Source of the DNA: JAHTBL01 sp038532735
GTDB taxonomy: Bacteria; Pseudomonadota; Alphaproteobacteria; Rhodobacterales; Rhodobacteraceae
Direction of reading: 5' to 3'
Length of the DNA stretch: 64,000 bases
NCBI GenBank assembly: GCA_038532735.1
Contig: JBCBAC010000005.1
Location: 124,001 to 188,000, forward strand
The position numbers and the translations under genes are program-made. This document shows positions 7,377 through 14,606 of this stretch, piece by piece. The notes under the pieces are model-generated. The model saw nothing but the letters and a program-made list of their open reading frames with translations. It ran no database searches and was not told where the DNA came from. How positions within the stretch are numbered: the stretch's first letter is position 1; every line of letters starts with the position of its first letter.

Positions 7377-8638
7377 TCCCCCTGCTGATCTATATCGCGA
7401 TCTTTATCGCCGCCTTCTTCATTGTCACCAAAGTCGTGCAGAAAGCCGTCCCACAAGACTACACGTCGCTCAAAACCGTGACCTTCGGCGATGAAAGCGC
7501 CGTGCGCCCCAACCGCGCCGCGGGCATCATCTCCATCCTGACGATCTTCCTGATGTGGGGCATCTTCACCGGCTCCAGCCTACTGCCCAGCTTCCTGCAC
7601 GCGCCGGGCCCGTTCGAAGGCACGACAACCTTCACCTACACCGCCGAGGCGAATGGAGAGACCGACGACGCCGAAGTCACCGTCATCGTCCACCCGCGCG
7701 AGGTCGACACCGACGCGCCTGAAGTCGATCCCGGCGACGGCTTTGCCAAGAATGACGGGGCCAAGGTCGCCCAATGGCGCACCGGCCTCATCAATGTGGA
7801 CCGCAACGACGACATCACCAAAAGCGATGGCGCGCAGGTCGTGGCCATCAACGGCGAACCCATCGCCCCTGGTGAGACTGTCTATATCGACGGCGGCTCG
7901 ATCACGCTGTCCGACAAAGGCACACCCAACTTTGAGCCGACCCGCGGCTGGCAGATGGAGCCACTCTATCTCCCCGCCCCGGAAGAGGTCTGGACCCGCA
8001 CCGTCACCATCGCCTCCGAAGGTTTCCGCAACTTCACACTGGTGGAGCATCTGGGCTATTCGCTCTTCCGCGTGATCGTGGGCTTCCTGATCGGCGCGTT
8101 GGTCGGTATCCCGCTGGGCTACGCCATGGGCCTCTCCAACTGGTTCCGCGGCTGGTTCGACCCCATCGTCGAGTTCATGCGCCCGGTGCCGCCGCTGGCC
8201 CTAATCCCACTGGTCATCATCTGGGCGGGCATCGGCGAGACCGGCAAGATCATCCTGCTCTTCCTCGCCGCCCTCTGGATCATGGCCATCGCGGCACGCG
8301 CGGGCGTCTCCGGCGTGAAAATCTCCAAGGTCCACGCCGCCTACTCGCTGGGTGCGAGCAAAGCGCAGATCATGCGCCACGTCATCATCCCCAACTCCCT
8401 GCCCGAGATTTTCACCGGAGCCCGCGTGGCGATGGGCGTCTGCTGGGGCACCGTGGTCGCCGCCGAGCTTGTCGCCGCCGAACAAGGGGCTGGCATGATG
8501 ATCATGACGGCGTCCAAGTTCCAGAACACCGACATCGTGATCATGGGCATCATCCTGATCGGCGTGATCGGCTTCGGCATCGACATGCTGATGCGCTGGG
8601 CCGAACGCATCCTGGTCCCGTGGAAAGGCAAAGGCTGA
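7373..8638 (+). CDS. ABC transporter permease (TauC-like) with an inserted periplasmic domain
   Basis: A 421-residue membrane component, far longer than the usual 250-280 of TauC or SsuC. Two N-terminal helices (about 3-21 and 50-72) are followed by about 125 hydrophilic, strand-rich residues (about 75-200). The normal permease domain then starts (LYLPAPEEVW) with helices from about 225 and the EAA-type loop AYSLGASKAQIMRHVIIPNS that contacts the ATPase. The insertion lies between the first helices and the canonical part, so it should face the periplasm. It overlaps the ATPase gene by four bases and is followed by a terminator. Confidence 0.88.
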   Translation: MIPLLIYIAIFIAAFFIVTKVVQKAVPQDYTSLKTVTFGDESAVRPNRAAGIISILTIFLMWGIFTGSSLLPSFLHAPGPFEGTTTFTYTAEANGETDDAEVTVIVHPREVDTDAPEVDPGDGFAKNDGAKVAQWRTGLINVDRNDDITKSDGAQVVAINGEPIAPGETVYIDGGSITLSDKGTPNFEPTRGWQMEPLYLPAPEEVWTRTVTIASEGFRNFTLVEHLGYSLFRVIVGFLIGALVGIPLGYAMGLSNWFRGWFDPIVEFMRPVPPLALIPLVIIWAGIGETGKIILLFLAALWIMAIAARAGVSGVKISKVHAAYSLGASKAQIMRHVIIPNSLPEIFTGARVAMGVCWGTVVAAELVAAEQGAGMMIMTASKFQNTDIVIMGIILIGVIGFGIDMLMRWAERILVPWKGKG

Positions 8639-8664
8639 TCGCTTTAGCCGCCTGTCGAAAAACA

Positions 8665-8696
8665 AAAACCGCCGCGCCAACCAGCGCGGCGGTTTT
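8665..8696 (+). terminator. intrinsic terminator after the importer operon
   Basis: A perfect 13-base stem (8665-8677 with 8684-8696), including a GCCGCGC core and four A/T pairs at its base, with a 6-base loop. It is 26 bases after the permease stop. The T-run is short (four) and part of the stem, but the position and stem strength make the call good. Confidence 0.8.
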
Positions 8697-8712
8697 CATT
8701 TGGACACCCCCG

Positions 8713-8766
8713 CCCCGGACCTGATCCGGGGCCTCGCAGCCAAGAGGTCCCGGATCAGGTCCGGGA
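8713..8766. repeat. REP-like palindromic repeat pair
   Basis: Two 23-base arms (8713-8735 and 8744-8766) form an inverted repeat with two mismatches around an 8-base centre; each arm is itself a palindrome around CCGGAYCNGATCCGG. A degenerate single copy occurs at 11675-11697. The form is that of dispersed extragenic palindromes common in alphaproteobacterial chromosomes. The rest of 8767-8919 holds no gene I can support. Confidence 0.7.
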
Positions 8767-8891
8767 CGCGACCATATTATTCCCTCACCCCAGAAAACCT
8801 CAATATTTCTTAACCTTACCGCCCGGCCGTATTATGTTCACTTTCAAAAAACCCTTGCCAAGCAAAACAAGGCCACACCCCTCAAAACACA

Positions 8892-8909
8892 GGTTTCGCG
8901 TGCGAAACC
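8892..8909 (-). terminator. possible terminator hairpin after the acetyltransferase gene
   Basis: GGTTTCGC-GT-GCGAAACC is a perfect 8-base inverted repeat 10 bases beyond the stop of the gene at 8920. There is no T-run on the minus strand and the 2-base centre would force a smaller stem, so an operator-like role or chance is also possible. Confidence 0.35.
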
Positions 8910-8919
8910 ACCCCTCTGC

Positions 8920-9399
8920 TCACAGCGAAATTTCCCACTGCTCCTCGGTCAAATCCCGCCCGAAACTGTGCACTGGAACGCTGCTCACCCGAGTGAACCC
9001 ATACCGCGCATAAAGCGCGCAGGCCGCCTCATGCTCCGCATGAGTCCAAAGCTGCATCCGCCCATAGCCGACCTCTCGCGCAAAGCCCATGCAAGTCTCC
9101 AACAACCGGCGCCCAAGCCCCAGCCCCCGCGCCTCCGGCATCAGCAGAAACAGCCGCAGTTTCGCCGTCTGAGCATCCAGCCGCACGCAAAAGATGCTCC
9201 CCAGCCGCTGCGTCCCGTCCCACGCGATCCAGCCGCGCTCGCAATCCGGGTCATGTTTCGCAACGAAACCCGCCAAAATCCCTGCAACCAGAGGCTCGAA
9301 CGTATCGTCAAACCCCTCATCGCGCGCGTAAAGCAGCCCGTGCTGGCGGGTCAGCCACTCGGCATCCTCCGGGGTAAAAAGGCGAAGCTCGACACTCAT
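8920..9399 (-). CDS. GNAT-family N-acetyltransferase
   Basis: A 159-residue acetyltransferase with the acetyl-CoA binding motif A, LMPEARGLGLGRRLLETCM (the R-G-x-G-x-G/A pattern), preceded by a strand (AKLRLFLL) and followed by ALYARYGFTRV. The acceptor is unknown. The open frame extends nine codons upstream, but homologues normally begin at the strand VELRLFTPEDAEWL, so the ATG at 9397-9399 is preferred. It stands alone, with a gap of 70 bases to the divergent small gene at 9470. Confidence 0.87.
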   Translation of the reverse strand: MSVELRLFTPEDAEWLTRQHGLLYARDEGFDDTFEPLVAGILAGFVAKHDPDCERGWIAWDGTQRLGSIFCVRLDAQTAKLRLFLLMPEARGLGLGRRLLETCMGFAREVGYGRMQLWTHAEHEAACALYARYGFTRVSSVPVHSFGRDLTEEQWEISL

Positions 9400-9469
9400 A
9401 CCCCACGCTACCCATCTTGCGTCCATCTGCGCAATCGCCTATCCCGCCAAAGCATCAACGGAGGCTCCC

Positions 9470-9661
9470 ATGGGCATCGACACCGAACGCGATATCGAGG
9501 CAAACCTGCAGATCGGCCCGACCGACAAGGGCATGGTGCGCCTTTATGTGGAGGCCACCGGCGGCATTGAAATCCCCATGGATTTCGATCCCGAGGAAGC
9601 CCGCGACATCGCCGAAGAACTGCTCGCCGCCGCCAAAGCTGCCGAGGCCGTCAAACGGTGA
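9470..9661 (+). CDS. small conserved protein, DUF6324-like
   Basis: A 63-residue acidic, soluble protein with a helical, alanine/glutamate-rich C-terminus (EEARDIAEELLAAAKAAEA). It resembles the short Rhodobacterales family DUF6324; no function is known. GGAGG six bases ahead of the ATG is an excellent ribosome site. The stop overlaps the GTG start of the SGNH hydrolase gene by four bases, so the two are probably translated together. Confidence 0.75.
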   Translation: MGIDTERDIEANLQIGPTDKGMVRLYVEATGGIEIPMDFDPEEARDIAEELLAAAKAAEAVKR

Positions 9662-10344
9662 GCCGCTGGGCCGCTGCCCTTCTCTCGCCCCTCCTGATAC
9701 CCCAAGCCGCCTGGGTCATCGCCCGCGCCGCGCGCCTGCCCGAAGCCGCTGGCCCGCGCGAAGGGCACCTAGGAACCGGCCCCCGCCTGCGCCTGCTCAT
9801 CATCGGCGATAGCTCTGCCGCAGGGGTCGGTGTCACGCATCAGGACGACGCCCTTGCCGGGCAGCTAACCCGGCACCTCGCGCAGCATTACGCCGTCGAA
9901 TGGCAACTCATCGCTAAGACCGGCGCGACCACCGCCTCTACCCTCGCCCATCTGCGCGCACGCCGCCCCACTGAGGCCGATATTGCGATCTTGATCCACG
10001 GCGTCAACGACACCACCCGGCTTGTCCCAACGCGCCGGTTCATCGCCAATCAAAGCGCGATGGTTTCGTTGCTGAACCTAGATTGGAACGTACCACGAAC
10101 CCTCATCTGCGCGGTCCCGCCCGTCGGGCATTTCCCGCTGCTCCCCCGCCCGCTTCGGCCCCTTCTAGGACGCCACGCGACCGGGCTCGGTACCGCGCTA
10201 CGACAGGCATTTCCCCACAGTCATGTGCCGTTCGATATGCCGATGGACACCAGCTTGATGGCCTCCGATGGCTTCCACCCCGGCCCGCAAGTCTATGCCG
10301 ATTGGGCGCGCCTTCTGGCCGCACGGATCAAGCAAATCGCCTGA
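9658..10344 (+). CDS. SGNH/GDSL-type hydrolase
   Basis: A 228-residue esterase/lipase-like protein. The SGNH blocks are visible: nucleophile block LLIIGDSSAAGVGV (about 46-59), a Gly in the second block, ILIHGVNDTT with the Asn, and DGFHPGP near the C-terminus with the catalytic Asp and His. An N-terminal hydrophobic stretch (LLSPLLIPQAAWVIARAA) could anchor or export it. The GTG start overlaps the preceding stop (GTGA). The substrate is unknown; acyl esters or acetylated sugars are typical. Confidence 0.85.
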   Translation: MSRWAAALLSPLLIPQAAWVIARAARLPEAAGPREGHLGTGPRLRLLIIGDSSAAGVGVTHQDDALAGQLTRHLAQHYAVEWQLIAKTGATTASTLAHLRARRPTEADIAILIHGVNDTTRLVPTRRFIANQSAMVSLLNLDWNVPRTLICAVPPVGHFPLLPRPLRPLLGRHATGLGTALRQAFPHSHVPFDMPMDTSLMASDGFHPGPQVYADWARLLAARIKQIA

Positions 10345-10357
10345 CGGCGCAGCGCGC

Positions 10358-10822
10358 TCAATACCCGTAGGGCGGCACGAAATCCGGGTCCCGCAACCCC
10401 TGCAGACGCAGCGCCGCCGTGCGCGCAAACTTCTGCATCATCACCTTCCGGCGTGCCGGGGCCAGCTTGCTCTCGGGCCCCATCCGCAGGATCTCGGCGT
10501 CATAGCTGTCGGCGATGATGAGCCCGGTCTCCAACGGCAAAAGCTCCGACGGAAACGCCTCGTCCACGGCCCAGAAATAGCGGTCGCACCACTCCAGATA
10601 GCCCTGCCATTTCTGATCCCCCATAAAGTCCGCACGAGAGGATTTGCACTCGATGATCCAAACCTCCCCCTTGGGACCAATCGCCATCACATCCACTCGC
10701 AGACCAGAGGTCGGCACCAGTTCCTCAACTGTGACAAAGTCATGGCTGCGTAGATGCCGACACACGCCGCGCGCCAGCAACTGGCCGGGTTTCGCGGCGA
10801 TTGGAGGGATCAGATCGTCCAT
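10358..10822 (-). CDS. mmcB: MmcB-family DNA repair protein
   Basis: A 154-residue protein of the MmcB family, described in alphaproteobacteria as an SOS-inducible factor in damage tolerance with an endonuclease-like fold. The nuclease-like signature is seen as VDVMAIGPKGEVWIIECKSS, with the E-x-K pair, then a conserved RYFWAVDEAFP. The open frame runs 32 codons further upstream, but the ATG at 10820-10822 begins the conserved part and the LexA box at 10834-10848 would otherwise be coding. It converges with the SGNH hydrolase gene. Confidence 0.85.
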   Translation of the reverse strand: MDDLIPPIAAKPGQLLARGVCRHLRSHDFVTVEELVPTSGLRVDVMAIGPKGEVWIIECKSSRADFMGDQKWQGYLEWCDRYFWAVDEAFPSELLPLETGLIIADSYDAEILRMGPESKLAPARRKVMMQKFARTAALRLQGLRDPDFVPPYGY

Positions 10823-10833
10823 TGCTCTAGTAT

Positions 10834-10848
10834 GAACGAAAAGTGAAC
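10834..10848 (-). promoter_or_regulatory. LexA (SOS) box upstream of mmcB
   Basis: On the minus strand the sequence is GTTCACTTTTCGTTC, an exact match to the alphaproteobacterial LexA consensus GTTC-N7-GTTC. It ends 12 bases before the mmcB start codon, the expected place for repression. This supports both the mmcB identification and the start choice. Confidence 0.85.
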
Positions 10849-10954
10849 AAAAGCAAGATGGGCAGCGCGGCCAAGATTGCAGTCCTGCGCGGTGACCCCG
10901 TTGCACCGCACCAGCCAAGACCTATCTCTACCCAAACAGAGAGGAGACACCGCG

Positions 10955-11566
10955 ATGAAGAGCTTTGCCCTTGCCACCGTTCTGGCCCTGACAACCTTCG
11001 CCACCGCCAGCCAAGCCATGGACGCCCCTGAGGCCTGCCTCGCTGATGAGCGCGATTTTGAGGCGCTGATTTCTTCACTCGAGGCCGAAGGCTGGACGGC
11101 GATTGCCCCCGGTGAGGCGATCCCCGAAAAAGCCGTCGAAAGCATTGCTTTGGCCCGCACCGTCTTCTACGCCACAACCGACCGCGGCGGGGAGACGCTT
11201 GAAGAGATCATGAACCTCCAACGCCGCACCGTTCCCGGCTTTGCCCGCCGCGCAGACACCGATCTGGCCAAAGTGCGCGTTCTCACACGCGGCGATGACG
11301 CCATGACCATGCACTGGATGCTGCCTCAAGCCGGGCGCTGGGGCATCGTCGAAGTGATCTGCCGCATCTCCAGCTCCGAAGGGACACCGGCCACGGGCAC
11401 GGAGGAAGGGTTTACAGATGCCAACATGGAAACTCTCGCAGACACGCCGCTGCGTCGCGTGGGTGTCGTGGCGCTAGAGCCTGCGCTTCTTACCGAGCTG
11501 ACCACAGATGATACGACACGCGAGATCATCGAAACCGTCGCTGTGTTGCCGCCGCTTGAGGAGTAG
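10955..11566 (+). CDS. exported protein of unknown function
   Basis: A 203-residue protein with a clear signal peptide (about residues 1-21: a lysine, then ALATVLALTTFATASQA, cleavage after SQA). The mature domain has one Cys pair candidate (CLAD near the start and VICRIS later) and alternating strands and helices, but I recognise no family. GAGGAG lies nine bases ahead of the ATG and fixes the start. It is divergent from mmcB and stands alone; presumably periplasmic. Confidence 0.8.
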   Translation: MKSFALATVLALTTFATASQAMDAPEACLADERDFEALISSLEAEGWTAIAPGEAIPEKAVESIALARTVFYATTDRGGETLEEIMNLQRRTVPGFARRADTDLAKVRVLTRGDDAMTMHWMLPQAGRWGIVEVICRISSSEGTPATGTEEGFTDANMETLADTPLRRVGVVALEPALLTELTTDDTTREIIETVAVLPPLEE

Positions 11567-11674
11567 GTGAGCGCAATAGGTTTGGCTCACATGGTAAACC
11601 TTCGGATTTCCCAATGCCCAATGGGCAGCGCATGGCATCTTCGAGCCCAAACTCCCGGCTTCCGCAATCTCCAC

Positions 11675-11697
11675 CACGTCCCGGACTTGATCCGGAA
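11675..11697. repeat. single degenerate copy of the REP-like palindrome
   Basis: CGTCCCGGACTTGATCCGGA matches one arm of the 8713-8766 repeat with a few changes. It is the only recognisable element in the 238-base gap 11567-11804; the rest holds no gene I can support. Confidence 0.55.
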
Positions 11698-11804
11698 CCT
11701 CCATGTCGAAGAATTACGGAGTGCAGCGAAAGTCAGCTTTCAGCCCAAAGTCACTGATGCTGCGGAGAATTCAAACGACAGCTAAGGGAAAACGAGCCCG
11801 CACA

Positions 11805-12185
11805 CTACCCTGGCCCGCCGGTCAAATCCTGGGCAAGCATCAGTGCGTTGCCGTCGGGATCATAGAAGGTTGCCGTCTTCACCATGCCTTCAACGACATC
11901 GGTTTCGCCATCAAATTTAACTTCTGCCTGTTCCATTTTTTGCCGCGCCGCATCCAGATCAGCGATACCGAAAACAGGAACACAGTTTCCAGGCGCAGGT
12001 TCCGTGTGTTCGCCCAAACCGATTGTCACGCTGGTCGTTTTTGTCTGAAGCTCTGACCAGCCGGCCTCATCCGCGTGGTAGATCGTTTCAAACCCAAGCA
12101 TACTGCCGTACCACTCAGCACTTGCATGGCGGTCTTTGACTGACAGCGCGATGGTAATGGTTTCTTCCAGTGAAATGAGCGACAT
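11805..12185 (-). CDS. VOC-family protein (glyoxalase-like)
   Basis: A 126-residue single-chain vicinal oxygen chelate protein. It starts with the family's ITIALSVKDRHASAEWYGSM strand-helix and ends with TATFYDPDGNALMLAQDL, which carries DPDGN and the strand that normally supplies a metal-binding residue. No specific reaction can be given. AAGGGA precedes the ATG. It is divergent from a tandem-HxlR regulator with only 38 bases between, so the regulator very likely controls it. The pair appears less GC-rich than its neighbours. Confidence 0.85.
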   Translation of the reverse strand: MSLISLEETITIALSVKDRHASAEWYGSMLGFETIYHADEAGWSELQTKTTSVTIGLGEHTEPAPGNCVPVFGIADLDAARQKMEQAEVKFDGETDVVEGMVKTATFYDPDGNALMLAQDLTGGPG

Positions 12186-12206
12186 GGTCTTCCCTTTTCA
12201 TGTAAA

Positions 12207-12219
12207 TATAGTAACTATA
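12207..12219. promoter_or_regulatory. palindrome in the VOC/HxlR divergent promoter
   Basis: TATAGT-A-ACTATA is a perfect 6-base inverted repeat around one base, in the 38-base gap between divergent start codons. It is AT-rich in a GC-rich region and is the natural operator candidate for the adjacent regulator. It could also contain a -10 element. Confidence 0.5.
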
Positions 12220-12223
12220 CTTT

Positions 12224-12769
12224 ATGGACATTGGAGTTTTTGTCAACACTACCTCAAGGGCATGGGCCATTCCTATCCTGGCGAGTCTGCACGCAGGCAT
12301 CGCCGGAAGACAAGCGCCGCTACTCGCTGCCACCGGAGCGAGCAGGACTGCTTTCTCGCAAAGCATGGATCACCTCATCTCGATCGGATTGCTGGAACGA
12401 AACCCTGGCTATGGCCATCCGCTACGTCCAGAGTTTCGGCTGACAGAGCTTGGTGTTTCCGCAGCTGCCCTTGCCAACAAAATTCAAAGTGTCACTGCTG
12501 AAGGAGATCAGGATTTGCTCCGGCGTTCATGGACCTTGCCGGTTCTGACCGTGATCCATCAGCCGCGTTACTTCAATGACATCAAACGAAACCTGCGAAC
12601 GATTACGGATCGCGCCTTGTCGCAATCGTTAAAAACGCTGGAAACCAGAAGCTGGGTTCACCGACGTATTGACGAAGCCGCCCGCCCGCCACGATCTATG
12701 TATTGTGCTGTGAACACTGGTGGTTTGATAAGCGGTGTGGCGGCCAGTGAAATCAGCTTTCCAGGATAA
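12224..12769 (+). CDS. transcriptional regulator with two tandem HxlR-like winged helices
   Basis: A 181-residue protein made of two similar halves. The first (about 8-80) reads SRAWAIPILASLHAG then RTAFSQSMDHLISIGLLERN. The second (about 96-165) reads RRSWTLPVLTVIHQ then RALSQSLKTLETRSWVHRRI. Both follow the HxlR pattern (W-x-x-P-I/V-L, then SQS-x-x-x-L). Normal HxlR proteins have one such domain and act as dimers, so this may be a fused dimer. No effector domain is left over. The start lacks a clear ribosome site. Divergent from the VOC gene at 12185. Confidence 0.8.
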   Translation: MDIGVFVNTTSRAWAIPILASLHAGIAGRQAPLLAATGASRTAFSQSMDHLISIGLLERNPGYGHPLRPEFRLTELGVSAAALANKIQSVTAEGDQDLLRRSWTLPVLTVIHQPRYFNDIKRNLRTITDRALSQSLKTLETRSWVHRRIDEAARPPRSMYCAVNTGGLISGVAASEISFPG

Positions 12770-12836
12770 GCCGCCCTTCCTTGGGAAACACCGAGTGGCG
12801 GCATTGTCCGCAAAACGCTAACACTCTCCCCCGCGC

Positions 12837-13709
12837 TCACCGCTTTCCGTAATACAACCCCACCACATGCTCGGCTTCCGCAAAGAAGAGCCAGCGGGAG
12901 GCCAGAGCGCCTGCGACATGGCTGAGCGCGGCAAGGGCAACGGTGACGTAAGTCACACCCAGCCAAAGGAGCACCACGGGCAGGATCACCATCAGACCGA
13001 GCGAGATGATCCGCAGGGTTTGCGCATGTTTGCGCCCCACCTGATGGACCATTTCGCGCAGCAGGTAGTTGGTGCCGGTATGGGGCGATTCAAAATGGCG
13101 GACGGTGCCGATGCGGTCCAGCCCCGTAGCCGTCCCTTGGGTGGAGCCGGCTTGTGCGAAGCGGCTGTCGCCCAAAATCCAAGCGAGGACTTGCAGCACT
13201 CCAGCGAGCACAAGAAAGGCCAGTGTCATAAAGATCTGACCCGCCAATAACGCGCCGCCTGCAAGCGACAGCGTCACGAAGAGCGCGGGCGTCGTCCAGC
13301 TGTTCCAGCGCGGCACGGTCTTGAGCTGGCCGTAGATCATGGAGGTCGCGAAAACCGTCGCCAGCGCGAGGATGCTACCGATCAGGCCCAAAGTGCTGAG
13401 CTTTGTGTTGAAGAACACCAGTGCGCCCCCGTAGATGCCCATCACGATCAAGGTCGCGACCGACAGGCACGCCTCCCGGCTGAGCCACGAGCTGCGCCAT
13501 TGGGTGAAGGCTTTGAGCGCGCGTTGCGGGTTACCGAGGTGGAAGGCAGAGGAGGCCAGGCCGATGACGGCCAGTAGGTAAGCGATTGTAAAGTAACCGA
13601 AAGCTACACCGCTAAAGACGGTTGGCATGCCGAGACCCAAGAAGGCCAAAAGGCCAAAGCCCAAGCCAGACAGCACGGTAAAGACGATGATGGACGGGGC
13701 GGGATGCAT
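12837..13709 (-). CDS. soeC: membrane anchor subunit of a DMSO-reductase-family enzyme (SoeC/DmsC type)
   Basis: A 290-residue integral membrane protein with about eight helices, matching the DmsC/NrfD-like anchor that passes electrons to or from quinone. SSAFHLGNPQRALKAFTQW near residues 70-90 is the family's conserved loop, and SPHTGTNYLLREM is another. It is the last gene of the operon, one base after the Fe-S subunit stop. The open frame extends 18 codons upstream into that subunit; the start MHPAPSIIVF is preferred. The symbol is by analogy with sulfite dehydrogenase SoeABC. Confidence 0.8.
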   Translation of the reverse strand: MHPAPSIIVFTVLSGLGFGLLAFLGLGMPTVFSGVAFGYFTIAYLLAVIGLASSAFHLGNPQRALKAFTQWRSSWLSREACLSVATLIVMGIYGGALVFFNTKLSTLGLIGSILALATVFATSMIYGQLKTVPRWNSWTTPALFVTLSLAGGALLAGQIFMTLAFLVLAGVLQVLAWILGDSRFAQAGSTQGTATGLDRIGTVRHFESPHTGTNYLLREMVHQVGRKHAQTLRIISLGLMVILPVVLLWLGVTYVTVALAALSHVAGALASRWLFFAEAEHVVGLYYGKR

Positions 13710-13710
13710 C

Positions 13711-14466
13711 TTACTTGCCTCCGACTTTGCTAAGGGTGCGGTCGAGCCAGCCCAGCAGGCCATCAGCCTCGGGGGCGACGGGTTCGAGGAGTGGGGCGAG
13801 GATGTCGACCTCTTCCCAAGTGTCCTTGGGGCGCGGTGGCAGGTATTTGTTCACCGGCTTGGTGCCTTGTTCGGGCATCAGATCCATCCCGCCACGCTCG
13901 GCCACAAGCTGGCTGACATCGCTGTCTGGGTCGCCAAGGTCTCCGAAATGACGCGCGCCTGCGGGGCATGTGCGCACACACGCCGGCTGACGGTCTTCTT
14001 CGGGCAGGTTTTCGTTATAGATGCGGTCTACGCAGAGGGTGCATTTCTTCATCACGCCTGCGGCTTGGTCCATCTCCCGCGCGCCGTAGGGGCAGGCCCA
14101 GGCGCAAAGGCCGCAACCGATGCAGTCGCTTTCGTTTACCAGAACGATGCCGTCTTCGACGCGCTTATAGCTGGCCCCGGTCGGGCAGACGGTGACGCAG
14201 GGCGCGTCGTCGCAATGCAGGCAGGATTTCGGAAAATGGATCAGCTGGGCGGGGCCTTCGTTGGGCTGCACTTCGTAGCTGTGCACCCGGTTTAGGAAGG
14301 TGCCGGACGGGTCCGCACCGTAAGGGTCTTGATCCGAGAGCGGCGCGCCGTAATTCTCGGTGTTCCAGCCCTTGCAGGAGACGACGCAGGCGTGACAACC
14401 CACGCAGGTGTCCAGATCAATGACAAGGCCGAGCTTTTTCTCGGTGCTGGCGGGGAGCGTGGTCAT
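13711..14466 (-). CDS. soeB: 4Fe-4S electron-transfer subunit (SoeB/DmsB type)
   Basis: A 251-residue ferredoxin-like subunit that wires the molybdenum subunit to the membrane anchor. Four cysteine clusters are visible: CVGCHACVVSC (21-31), CLHCDDAPCVTVC, CIGCGLCAWAC, and a split CTLC...ACVRTC, enough for four [4Fe-4S] centres. No Tat or Sec signal is seen, so the complex faces the cytoplasm, as SoeABC does. The start ATG overlaps the stop of the small membrane gene by four bases. Polysulfide- or DMSO-reductase function is possible but less likely in this context. Confidence 0.85.
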   Translation of the reverse strand: MTTLPASTEKKLGLVIDLDTCVGCHACVVSCKGWNTENYGAPLSDQDPYGADPSGTFLNRVHSYEVQPNEGPAQLIHFPKSCLHCDDAPCVTVCPTGASYKRVEDGIVLVNESDCIGCGLCAWACPYGAREMDQAAGVMKKCTLCVDRIYNENLPEEDRQPACVRTCPAGARHFGDLGDPDSDVSQLVAERGGMDLMPEQGTKPVNKYLPPRPKDTWEEVDILAPLLEPVAPEADGLLGWLDRTLSKVGGK

Positions 14467-14606
14467 GCGACGGCCTCCGGGCTTGCGAGTTGGCTGACGG
14501 GCTCTTCTTTGGAGGTGTCCCATGTGACGACGAACCAGATGAAAGAGCCGATCATCAGCGCCACGAAGACGCCGATGAGGAGCAGGGTCTTGCGCTGGCC
14601 GGTCAT
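14463..14606 (-). CDS. 47-residue single-pass membrane protein coupled to the soe operon
   Basis: A small protein: MTGQRK, one membrane helix (about residues 7-28, LLLIGVFVALMIGSFIWFVV) and a short polar tail. Its ATG shares one base with the soeA stop (TGATG), and its TGA stop overlaps the soeB ATG by four bases, so it sits exactly in the coupling chain soeA-small-soeB-soeC. That placement strongly supports translation. I do not recognise a named family; assembly or anchoring of the complex is an inference. Confidence 0.8.
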   Translation of the reverse strand: MTGQRKTLLLIGVFVALMIGSFIWFVVTWDTSKEEPVSQLASPEAVA

